This document shows positions 6,356 to 13,183 of a stretch of DNA of 13,183 nt, in pieces. The first letter of the stretch is position 1; each line of letters opens with the position of its first letter. Origin of the DNA: Acidobacteriota bacterium (GTDB lineage: Bacteria > Acidobacteriota > Terriglobia > UBA7540); the NCBI GenBank assembly GCA_021827245.1, contig JAKAWN010000170.1, positions 1 through 13,183 of the forward strand, in the 5' to 3' direction. Made by a program: the position numbers and the translations under genes. The notes beneath the pieces are model-generated. The model searched no databases and was not told where the DNA came from. It saw only the letters and a program-made list of their open reading frames with translations.

Positions 6356-7948
6356 GTGGCGACCAGTGTTCTCTATCAAACAATTGATCAGCTGAGCCGG
6401 GAAAAGGGTATTGATCCGCAAATTGTGGTGGCAGCCGTGGAGGATGCTGTCCTGGTGGCAACGCGGAAATATTACAAGAGCATGGAGGACTTGGAATCGC
6501 ACTTCAACAAGGAATCCGGCCAAGTGGAAGTTTATGCGGTCAAGAAGGTGGTGGAAGAAGTTGCCGATCCCGACCACGAAATTTCGCTCATCGAAGCCCG
6601 CAAGCTGAATGCCGAGGCAGCCGTCGAAACCCAACTGAGAGTTCCCAAGGCCACGGACGTGCTAGGCCGCATCGCCGCGCAGACGGCGAAACAGGTGATC
6701 TTCCAGAAAGTTCGGGAGGCTGAGCGTGACACCGTTTATGCGGAATACAGCCAGAGGATTGGTGAGCTGATCAACTGTACGGTGAAGCGCATGGAAGGTC
6801 CGGATGTGATTCTGGATCTAGGGCGGACAGAAGCCCGCATGCCGCGTCGCGAACAGTCAAAGCTGGAGGCTTACCAGGTCGGGGACCGTGTGAGGGCGGT
6901 AATCACCCTTGTGGATCGGGCAGCGCGTGGCCCTCAAGTGATTGCCTCAAGGGCTGATCCCAATCTGGTGCGGAAGCTTTTTGAGATGGAGGTGCCGGAA
7001 ATCTATGATGGCACCGTTGTAATCAAAGCCATTGCCCGCGAGTCAGGCGAGCGAACGAAAGTCGCTGTATATTCGCGCGATCCGGACGTGGATTGTGTGG
7101 GGGCGTGCGTTGGAATGAAGGGGATGCGCGTACAATCGGTGATTCGCGAATTGCGCGGCGAGAAAATTGACATCATCGAGTACAACGAAGACCCCGTGGT
7201 GTTTGCTGCTAACGCGCTGAGTCCGGCCAAGATCAATCACGTTTCGGTGGTTGATATCGAGCAGAAACACCTGGAAGTTATTGTTGACGACTCGCAGCTT
7301 TCGCTGGCGATCGGGAAAAAGGGACAGAACGTCCGCCTGGCTGCCAAGCTGCTGGGCTGGCAGATTGACATTAAGAGCGAAGAGGAAAAACGGCAGGAAA
7401 TCGAGTCGCAGATGGCTGCGATGGCCTTGCGCGGAGCGCCGATCTCGAACCTGGAAGGATTGGGTGATAAGACTCTGGACAAACTGCGTAGCGCGGGGAT
7501 CGAAAGCGTTGAACAACTGGCCCAAATGACACCCGAGGAACTGATGCAAATTCAGGGCATCGGCGATAGGACCATCGACAGAATCCGCCGGGTGGTTACG
7601 GACTATTTTGAGAAAGGCCAGGAAGCGATCGAACAGGCAGCCCTTGAAGAAGAAGCGCTGGCGGATGAGCAAGAGGCTTCAAGAGCAGAAGCAGAAGCAG
7701 AAACAGAAGCCCCTGAAATTGAGGAGCCGGTTGCGGAAAGCGAAGTGCAATCTGCTGAGGCAACCGAGACGGTTGAGTCTGAAGAGGCCGGTTCTCCGAT
7801 CGAAGCCGGGGACAAAGGCGAGTCGGCTGCCGCCGAGGACAGCGAAGGGGCTGAGGCAGCTTCGCCAGGCGCTGAAACGGTTGAAGAAAGAAAACCTGAA
7901 TCCGGCGAGCCTGCCGAAGAGGGGAAGATCGAAGAAACCACGGAGTAA
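6356..7948 (+). CDS. nusA: Transcription termination/antitermination factor NusA
   Basis: 530 residues from GTG 6356. An earlier in-frame GTG at 6329 exists, but GGAGGG sits 5 nt before 6356, and translation from there gives the expected NusA N-terminus (VLYQTIDQLSREKGIDPQ). Domains in order: RNA-polymerase-binding N-terminal domain (~1-130), S1 (~135-200, ILDLGRTEARMPRREQ), KH1 (GACVGMKGMRVQ, ~249-260), KH2 (AIGKKGQNVRLAAKLLGW, ~318-335), and a helix-hairpin-helix region (NLEGLGDKTLDKL ... IQGIGDRTIDRIR, ~365-412). From about 427 to the end is an acidic, low-complexity tail rich in Glu, Ala and Ser. NusA binds elongating RNA polymerase and controls pausing, termination and rRNA antitermination. 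It lies 93 bp upstream of infB; ylxR and ylxQ, frequent between the two, are absent. Confidence 0.97.
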   Translation: MATSVLYQTIDQLSREKGIDPQIVVAAVEDAVLVATRKYYKSMEDLESHFNKESGQVEVYAVKKVVEEVADPDHEISLIEARKLNAEAAVETQLRVPKATDVLGRIAAQTAKQVIFQKVREAERDTVYAEYSQRIGELINCTVKRMEGPDVILDLGRTEARMPRREQSKLEAYQVGDRVRAVITLVDRAARGPQVIASRADPNLVRKLFEMEVPEIYDGTVVIKAIARESGERTKVAVYSRDPDVDCVGACVGMKGMRVQSVIRELRGEKIDIIEYNEDPVVFAANALSPAKINHVSVVDIEQKHLEVIVDDSQLSLAIGKKGQNVRLAAKLLGWQIDIKSEEEKRQEIESQMAAMALRGAPISNLEGLGDKTLDKLRSAGIESVEQLAQMTPEELMQIQGIGDRTIDRIRRVVTDYFEKGQEAIEQAALEEEALADEQEASRAEAEAETEAPEIEEPVAESEVQSAEATETVESEEAGSPIEAGDKGESAAAEDSEGAEAASPGAETVEERKPESGEPAEEGKIEETTE

Positions 7949-8041
7949 AAACGATTTCGGCAAGATCCTTTGTACAAGGTGGCGAGTGCAGAAATAAACT
8001 GGCTGGGCGCAAGGGCGGAAAGACTTTAGGAAAGAGGTGAA

Positions 8042-10669
8042 ATGAGCAGTATCCGAATCAACGAACTGGCACGAGAGCTTGAAGTGAAAAGCCGGGCAAT
8101 CCTGGATTGTCTGCAGGAGCTTGGCATCACGGATAAGAAGTCGCATTCCAGTTCGCTCGATCAGGAATCAGCGGATAAGGTACGGGCATACTTCAATCGT
8201 GATGGCGGTGGGGCTGCGGCTCGAACTGCGAAGCCTGCTCAGGCGGGGGGTGCTGAGGAAGAGTCGCATCATCCAGAAGCAGAAGCCACGCCAACACCTG
8301 AACCACGACCACCTGCGAAGCACCCTGAACCTCCTGTAGCACGACAGTCGTTTACCAGGTCGATTGCCGAGATCAAGGCCGCAGTGCGCAAGACAGTGGC
8401 GCCCCCTCCCCCGGTGCGCCCCTTGAAGCCAGTGAGTGCGCCGACCCCACCTCCTGAACCTATGACACCGGGGCAGGCAGGCGCCGTTCAGCCTGCCCAA
8501 CAAGGTGCTCCGGTGCGGCCAGTGCCCGTCCATCCGGTTGCAAAGGCCCCTGAAATCCCTGTGCAAAAGGCTAAACCTGTGGCTTCACCTGCTGCGAGAG
8601 TTCCTACGAAGGCGCCGGAGGCTGCTCAGCCTGCGACAGAATCCAAGACGAGCAGGGCTGCCCCGCCTTCGAAACTGCCAGCATCCAAGCAGCCGATCTA
8701 CCCCGCTGCCGGACTCCCAAAGGCTGTGCCGACGCGCACCCACACGTTCCGGCGGCCGGGGGAACCGCGACCGATGCATCCAACGGCGCGGCCTGCTGCG
8801 GGAGCTCGAGCGCCGTCCAGGCCTGTCTCGCCAAGGCGCATTGTAGTGCCAAAGGCGGAAAGGCATCCCGTTCCAGCTCCGCAACCTGCAACGCCGGAAG
8901 AGGTTCAGATTACTCGAGCGATCACTATTACCGAAGGGGTAAGCATCAAGGAACTTTCTGAAAAGCTGGAAGTCCGTGCGAAGGACGTCTTGAAGAGACT
9001 GCTGGAAAAAGGGATCTTTGCGACCATTAATCAGACGCTGGATAGCGATACTGCTGCGGAGATCGCGCGTGCCTTCGGCGCGGAAGTCAAGGTCATCAGC
9101 TTTGAAGAGGAAGTCTTTCGGGAGAACGAAGAAGAGGATCGCAAGGAAGATTTGATGTCTCGCGCCCCCGTGGTGACTGTGATGGGCCATGTTGATCACG
9201 GTAAGACTTCGTTGCTTGACGCTATCCGGGAGACGAAAGTGGCTTCCGGCGAAGCAGGCGGCATCACGCAGCACATTGGTGCGTACGAAGTTGAGACGCA
9301 AGGCCGAAAAGTGGTTTTCCTGGACACTCCGGGCCACGAAGCTTTCACGTTGATGCGCGCTCGCGGCGCCAAAGTGACAGACGTCGTTGTGCTGGTGGTT
9401 GCGGCGGATGACGGTGTGATGCCCCAAACCCTCGAGGCCATTAACCACGCCCGCGCGGCCCAAGTCCCCATCGTAGTGGCGATTAACAAGATTGATAAGC
9501 CGGATGCCATGCCGGATCGGGTGAAAAAACAGTTGGCCGACCGCGGCCTTACTCCGGAGGAGTGGGGCGGCGATACTGTGCAGGTGGAAGTTTCCGCAAA
9601 ACAGCGGAAGAATCTGGATCTTCTGCTTGAGATGATTCTGCTGGTGGCAGATATGCAGTCGCTGAAGGCCAATCCAAGCCGCTTGGCTTCGGGCACGGTT
9701 CTGGAAGCAAAGTTGGACAGAGGCCGTGGTCCGGTCGCCACGATCATTGTGCAGAACGGCACCCTGCAGGTTGGCGACTCGTTCATTGTCGGGGCCATTT
9801 ATGGGAAGGTGCGCGCCATGTTCAATGATCGAGGAATCCCGATAATCGAAGCTCCGCCAAGCACCCCCGTGGAGATTCTGGGACTGGAAGATGTCCCTCA
9901 GGCAGGCGACCGTCTACAGGCTATTGAGGACACGAATAAGGCGCGTCAAATCGCCGCCCATCGCCAGACCAAGCTTCGCGAGGCAGCGCTGGCCAAGAGC
10001 GCAAGGCTCACACTAGAGCAACTGCACGAGCAGATGGCGGCGGGTGAAGTCAAAGAGCTTGCGCTGATCATTAAGGCAGACGTCCAGGGATCGGTCGAGG
10101 TCCTTGCGGACACTCTCGGCAAGCTGGGCAACGAAAAAGTTAAGACCAAGGTCATCCACGCCGGCGTCGGCGCGATTACCGAGACCGATGTGCTGCTGGC
10201 GTCGGCATCGAACGCTGTCATTGTAGGGTTTAACGTCAGGCCGGAACGCAAAGCCAACGATCTGGCACAGCTTGAAAACGTGGATATCCGCCTTCACACG
10301 GTTATTTACGAAGTGGTGGAAGAAATCAAGAAGGCGATGTCGGGGCTTCTCTCAGCCGTCTTCAAGGAGGTCACGCTGGGCCGGGCGGAAGTGCGCGATA
10401 CTTTTCGCATATCGAGGGTCGGTACGGTTGCCGGGTGTTACGTTCAGGAGGGGAAAGTTACTCGGGATTCCAGGATCAGGGTGCTGCGCGACAATGTTGT
10501 GGTCCATGAAGGCCGCGTCCGGTCCGTTCGGCACTTCAAGGAAGACGTGCCCGAAGTGAAGTTCGGCACGGAATGCGGAATCTCTGTTGAGAACTTCAAT
10601 GACATCAAGGTCGGGGATGTGCTCGAAGCCTACACGCTCGAGCGCGTGATGGAGCCTGCCATAGCCTGA
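8042..10669 (+). CDS. infB: Translation initiation factor IF-2
   Basis: 875 residues. IF2 is a GTPase that brings fMet-tRNA to the 30S subunit and promotes subunit joining. An N-terminal IF2_N module ([20 protein letters not shown], from residue 4) is followed by a long Pro/Ala/Lys/Arg linker (~55-285), then a second IF2_N module ([20 protein letters not shown], 300-319). The G domain shows all motifs: G1 GHVDHGKT (382-389), G2 GGIT (406-409), G3 DTPGHE (428-433), G4 NKID (482-485) and G5 SAK (518-520). Domains II-IV follow and end near [18 protein letters not shown] lies 4 nt before the ATG. The linker is long but in the range of other GC-rich bacteria. It lies 17 bp upstream of ylxP. Confidence 0.98.
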   Translation: MSSIRINELARELEVKSRAILDCLQELGITDKKSHSSSLDQESADKVRAYFNRDGGGAAARTAKPAQAGGAEEESHHPEAEATPTPEPRPPAKHPEPPVARQSFTRSIAEIKAAVRKTVAPPPPVRPLKPVSAPTPPPEPMTPGQAGAVQPAQQGAPVRPVPVHPVAKAPEIPVQKAKPVASPAARVPTKAPEAAQPATESKTSRAAPPSKLPASKQPIYPAAGLPKAVPTRTHTFRRPGEPRPMHPTARPAAGARAPSRPVSPRRIVVPKAERHPVPAPQPATPEEVQITRAITITEGVSIKELSEKLEVRAKDVLKRLLEKGIFATINQTLDSDTAAEIARAFGAEVKVISFEEEVFRENEEEDRKEDLMSRAPVVTVMGHVDHGKTSLLDAIRETKVASGEAGGITQHIGAYEVETQGRKVVFLDTPGHEAFTLMRARGAKVTDVVVLVVAADDGVMPQTLEAINHARAAQVPIVVAINKIDKPDAMPDRVKKQLADRGLTPEEWGGDTVQVEVSAKQRKNLDLLLEMILLVADMQSLKANPSRLASGTVLEAKLDRGRGPVATIIVQNGTLQVGDSFIVGAIYGKVRAMFNDRGIPIIEAPPSTPVEILGLEDVPQAGDRLQAIEDTNKARQIAAHRQTKLREAALAKSARLTLEQLHEQMAAGEVKELALIIKADVQGSVEVLADTLGKLGNEKVKTKVIHAGVGAITETDVLLASASNAVIVGFNVRPERKANDLAQLENVDIRLHTVIYEVVEEIKKAMSGLLSAVFKEVTLGRAEVRDTFRISRVGTVAGCYVQEGKVTRDSRIRVLRDNVVVHEGRVRSVRHFKEDVPEVKFGTECGISVENFNDIKVGDVLEAYTLERVMEPAIA

Positions 10670-10686
10670 AGAGGTAACGGCCCAGA

Positions 10687-10968
10687 ATGCCAGTCGGCCT
10701 TCTTACTCTCGAGATTCATCTGCCGTATTCACACTCACTCAAGGAGAAGCGCGCAGTTCTGCGGAAAATCCGCGACCGCCTCAGGTCCAGGTTTAACGTC
10801 GCAATTGCAGAGCTGGACCACCGTGATGTCTGGCAGCGCGCGACTCTCGGGATCGTTTCCATCTCCGACAGCCAGCCGCTGCTGGACAACGTATTTCGCG
10901 AGGTTCTTCGAGAGTCCGAAAAGATCCTCGGGGAAGATGTCGCCCACCACGACGTCGAATTTTTCTAG
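10687..10968 (+). CDS. ylxP: DUF503 family protein YlxP
   Basis: A 93-residue cytoplasmic protein of the DUF503 family. The family pattern is clear: VGLLTLEIHLPYSHSLKEKR at the start, then KIRDRLRSRFNVAIAELDHRDVWQRATLGIVSIS, and a C-terminal helix with VEFF at the end. The family forms a small ferredoxin-like fold; its function is not established, though it is repeatedly found between infB and rbfA, as in Bacillus, from which the symbol is transferred. That position suggests a role linked to the ribosome. GAAGAGGT lies about 12 nt before the ATG, a rather long spacing. The gene starts 17 bp after infB and ends 30 bp before rbfA, consistent with one transcript. Confidence 0.92.
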   Translation: MPVGLLTLEIHLPYSHSLKEKRAVLRKIRDRLRSRFNVAIAELDHRDVWQRATLGIVSISDSQPLLDNVFREVLRESEKILGEDVAHHDVEFF

Positions 10969-10998
10969 AAATCGATTGCTGGTAAAGGAAGGATTGTA

Positions 10999-11352
10999 AT
11001 GACCGTTCCTGGGCGCCGCCAGGTGAGACTGCAGGATCAAATCCAAACCGAAGTGGCTGAGATGATCTCCCTGGAGTTGAAGGATCCCCGAATCGGTTTC
11101 GCGACTGTCACGCGAGTTGAACTCACACCAGATTTGCGTTCCGCGCATATATGGGTGTCCGTGCTGGGAGAAAAGGAAGCGCAGGAAGGAACTCTTGAAG
11201 GGTTGCTATCTGCCACAGGTTATCTTCGGCACGAACTCAGCCACCGGCTTAGACTCAGGCGTGTACCGGAGCTCACTTTCGTGCTCGACCACAGCGCCGA
11301 AGATGTGCTTAGGGTTGAGTCGCTGCTCGACCAAACCAATAAGACCCGCTGA
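10999..11352 (+). CDS. rbfA: 30S ribosome-binding factor RbfA
   Basis: A 117-residue KH-fold protein of normal length for RbfA, which binds the immature 30S subunit near the 5' end of 16S rRNA and assists late maturation. The family core is seen in KDPRIGFATVTRVELTPD (28-45) followed by LRSAHIWVSVLG (46-57). RLRLRRVPELTFVLDHS (83-99) is the typical C-terminal part. GGAAGGA 5 nt before the ATG supports the start. It lies between ylxP and truB. The 80 bp to truB hold no DHH-family phosphoesterase gene, which several phyla carry here. Confidence 0.96.
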   Translation: MTVPGRRQVRLQDQIQTEVAEMISLELKDPRIGFATVTRVELTPDLRSAHIWVSVLGEKEAQEGTLEGLLSATGYLRHELSHRLRLRRVPELTFVLDHSAEDVLRVESLLDQTNKTR

Positions 11353-11432
11353 ACGCTGAGACCCCTTTCCACGGTGCCTCGGGGAAAGCACTCATGTCTT
11401 GAAATTTTGCAGAGCGCGGCGTTGACTTTTTC

Positions 11433-12350
11433 ATGAACATAGAGATATCAGGTGTTTTAATTATTGACAAACCAGCGGGTATGACATCCCATGATGTCGT
11501 GGCTCGTGTCCGGCACCTGTTAGGGATTCGGCAGATCGGGCACTTCGGCACGCTGGATCCCTTTGCTACCGGTGTGTTGCCACTTTCCGTGGGCAAAGCG
11601 ACACGTTTTGCGCAGTTCTATCTGAAATCGCGAAAAGCCTACGAAGGCACAATGCGGCTGGGATATTCCACGGATACTTATGATGGCACCGGAACGCCGA
11701 CATCTGAGGCGGCGATGGTTTCCGTTGATACTGAAAGCCTCGAGAAACTCTTTCGGGAATCTACGGGGCGGCTGATGCAGACCCCTCCGCCGTATTCCGC
11801 CAAACGCATCGGTGGAACGCGCGCCTATGAACTGGCGCGCCAGAACAAGCCGGTGCAACTGGATCCGGTAGAGGTGGAGGTCTACGCGCTGGAATTGCTG
11901 TCATTTGATGGAGTGCGTGCCAGCTTTGCGGTTGAGTGCTCTGGAGGTACTTATGTTCGCTCTCTTGCGCACGACATCGGACAAAGGCTTGGCTGCGGAG
12001 CTCATCTGGAGGGTTTGCGACGAACGACCGTAGCCGAATTCAAGCTCGATCGGTCAGTAACCCTGGAGGAGCTGGAGGCGGCTGTCCGTGAGCAAAAGGT
12101 GGAAAGTTGCTTCGTACCGCTTGAAGCGCTGCTCCCTGATTGCCCGGAACTCGTTGTTCGTGGACGTGAGGAGAAGAGCGTGCGGCACGGACATAAATTT
12201 GAGCTTGCGCAGACGGAACGATTTGGGCGTGGGACGGGACGGCTGCAATCGGTTTCCTTGTTAAAGATCATGAATCCCGAACGCCGCCTGATCGCAGTGG
12301 CGAGGCACGTTTCAGGAAGTATTTATCATCCCGATCTTGTGCTGGTCTAG
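11433..12350 (+). CDS. truB: tRNA pseudouridine(55) synthase TruB
   Basis: 305 residues, a normal bacterial length. TruB converts U55 of the tRNA T-loop to pseudouridine and also acts as a tRNA chaperone. Motif II, GHFGTLDPFATGVLP (36-50), carries the catalytic Asp42. KAYEG (68-72) supplies the conserved Tyr, and GGTYVRSLAHDIG (171-183) with HLEGLRRT (191-198) are further family motifs. Residues ~240-305 (VVRGREEKSVRHGHKFEL) form a PUA-like C-terminal domain for the acceptor stem. The start is the only ATG/GTG/TTG in frame after the TGA at 11400-11402, but no SD is seen, so expression may rely on the upstream genes. It is the last gene of the operon; no terminator with a T-run follows, and the convergent broken gene begins 12 bp later. 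Confidence 0.97.
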   Translation: MNIEISGVLIIDKPAGMTSHDVVARVRHLLGIRQIGHFGTLDPFATGVLPLSVGKATRFAQFYLKSRKAYEGTMRLGYSTDTYDGTGTPTSEAAMVSVDTESLEKLFRESTGRLMQTPPPYSAKRIGGTRAYELARQNKPVQLDPVEVEVYALELLSFDGVRASFAVECSGGTYVRSLAHDIGQRLGCGAHLEGLRRTTVAEFKLDRSVTLEELEAAVREQKVESCFVPLEALLPDCPELVVRGREEKSVRHGHKFELAQTERFGRGTGRLQSVSLLKIMNPERRLIAVARHVSGSIYHPDLVLV

Positions 12351-12362
12351 GGCGTTGGGCCT

Positions 12363-13010
12363 TCACCGAGCGCTCGGTTGCAGGCGAGGTTCTTGTTGTC
12401 CAGCGCCTGAAGGAAGCAATCCCAGAATCGCTTCGGCAGTGCGTTGGGCGGCGCCGGGACGCACCCTCTTGAGGATATTTGGTTCGAAGGTTCTGGAGCT
12501 TTTCGGGATGGCTGAGAAAATCGTCGATGGAAGAAGCGAGTTCTTCAGGTCTCTTGATCCAGCGGCCAATCTGCCATGTTTCAATTAGGTCGCAAGCGCG
12601 GCGTTCAATTCCCGGCAGAGGATCAAAAGCCAGAATGGGCAAACCTGAGTTCATGGCTTCGAGAAGCGTGCCGCTTCCGGGCTTGCTCAGACGACGACAT
12701 CCGTCCGGGGAGATCGGACCAGTCGCGCAAGTTGTTTTGCTCCATGCCGGTAAAGCCAGTGAGGACCTGTGGCGCTGTGGGTGTGCTGATAGCCTTCAAC
12801 CCACCCCCAGAACGCTGGCCAATGCTTGAGCGGAAGCTGGTAGGAATTGTAGTATGCGGGAAACCATCTGCCGCAATGGTCGAGCGCGTTGACGGCTTCT
12901 GCAATAATGTCTGGCCGGAGTTTTTCGAGGGACTTCTTCAGCGTGACGCCCATACGTTCGTGTGCTGTGCCGTGGGGTACAGCCAGGATCAGGATTTGTG
13001 TTTGCCTCAC
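12363..13010 (-). pseudogene. Broken MGDG-synthase-like glycosyltransferase
   Basis: Read on the minus strand from a GTG at 13010, 107 residues look like the N-terminal domain of monogalactosyldiacylglycerol synthase-like GT-B enzymes (QILILAVPHGTAHERMG, FPAYYNSYQLPLKHWPA, GPHWLYRHGAKQLARL), ending TDVVV and TGA at 12689-12687. From 12687 another frame reads SKPGSGTLLEAMNSGLPILA and FDPLPGIERRACDLIE, the acceptor end of the C-terminal sugar-nucleotide domain. A second shift near 12478-12480 (one extra A in an AAA run) restores the frame for NILKRVRPGAAQRTAEAILG to the TGA at 12365-12363. Intact relatives are about 380-400 residues; here about 210 remain, so roughly 170-190 residues between the two domains are gone. 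Intact enzymes transfer a sugar to diacylglycerol at the membrane; this copy cannot. SD support for the start is poor (GGAGG 13 nt away). Confidence 0.82.
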
Positions 13011-13183
13011 GCCTTTGTTCGAGCCTCCAACGGGCGCCTTCCGGATTCTTGATTGCAGCGAAGTAAAAGAGATGCTGAAAGGTCGATCCGACAGGCAGGT
13101 GATGCTGCCCTGTGCCTGTTATCAACCTGTTCGAGGATAGTGAAGCTACGAGTTTGATATGCAATTGTTCCTGAAGGGAAATG
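13011..13183. other. Unassigned sequence at the right edge
   Basis: No gene is recognised. One minus-strand frame stays open from the edge and includes TFQHLFYFAAIKNPEGARW, which looks protein-like. It then runs into the glycosyltransferase remnant in a different phase, so it could be the tail of an upstream gene, another piece of a decayed gene, or chance. Confidence 0.3.

Noticed and set aside
8042..10669. Repetitive-looking Pro/Ala/Lys segment in infB as a possible inserted repeat
   Set aside because: The linker is a normal feature of bacterial IF2, stays in frame, and lacks tandem DNA repeats.
12268..12654. 128-codon minus-strand ORF as an independent gene
   Set aside because: Its first half is the C-domain of the broken glycosyltransferase and its second half is a frameshifted read that runs antisense into truB.
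1..13183. Search for a CRISPR array, toxin-antitoxin, retron or phage defence module
   Set aside because: No regularly spaced repeats beyond the two IS units, no small paired ORFs with SDs, and no reverse transcriptase or nuclease domains are visible.

Overview
The window looks like chromosome of a GC-rich, soil-type bacterium, most likely an Acidobacteriota member. This is inferred from the style of the NusA N-terminus, the secreted S10 peptidase, the Tat-exported glycoside hydrolase and a short GC-rich interspersed palindrome; no marker gene proves it. There are two halves of opposite orientation that diverge from an intergenic region at 5324-5810.

Left half (1-5323, all minus strand): the window opens inside an insertion sequence. 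Its outer end carries two 25-bp-spaced subrepeats, a hairpin over a Shine-Dalgarno (SD) sequence, and the first 11 codons of a transposase. Next come a small methyltransferase with a signal peptide, a Tat-exported alpha-glucuronidase-like hydrolase of 877 residues, and a secreted S10 serine carboxypeptidase-like protein with a complete catalytic triad. These three are all predicted to leave the cytoplasm. They are separated by 100-200 bp and are not clearly one operon.

Right half (5672-12350, plus strand): a conserved transcription/translation operon, rimP-nusA-infB-ylxP(DUF503)-rbfA-truB. It lacks ylxR and the L7Ae-like gene often found between nusA and infB, and the DHH phosphoesterase often found between rbfA and truB. 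It is preceded by a plausible sigma70 promoter. A compact terminator-like hairpin with a GNRA loop and six Ts follows directly, and then a second long-stem structure, so the leader is a candidate attenuator, possibly for NusA feedback. The products cover 30S maturation (RimP, RbfA), transcription elongation/termination (NusA), initiation (IF2) and tRNA U55 modification (TruB).

Right end (12363-13183): convergent to truB is a decayed gene for an MGDG-synthase-like glycosyltransferase. It is recognisable at both ends but has lost the middle and carries two frame disruptions. The last 170 bp hold nothing I can assign.

I see no CRISPR array, tRNA, rRNA, phage module or defence system. The most interesting signals are the structured rimP leader, the IS end architecture, the exported methyltransferase and the internally deleted glycosyltransferase.
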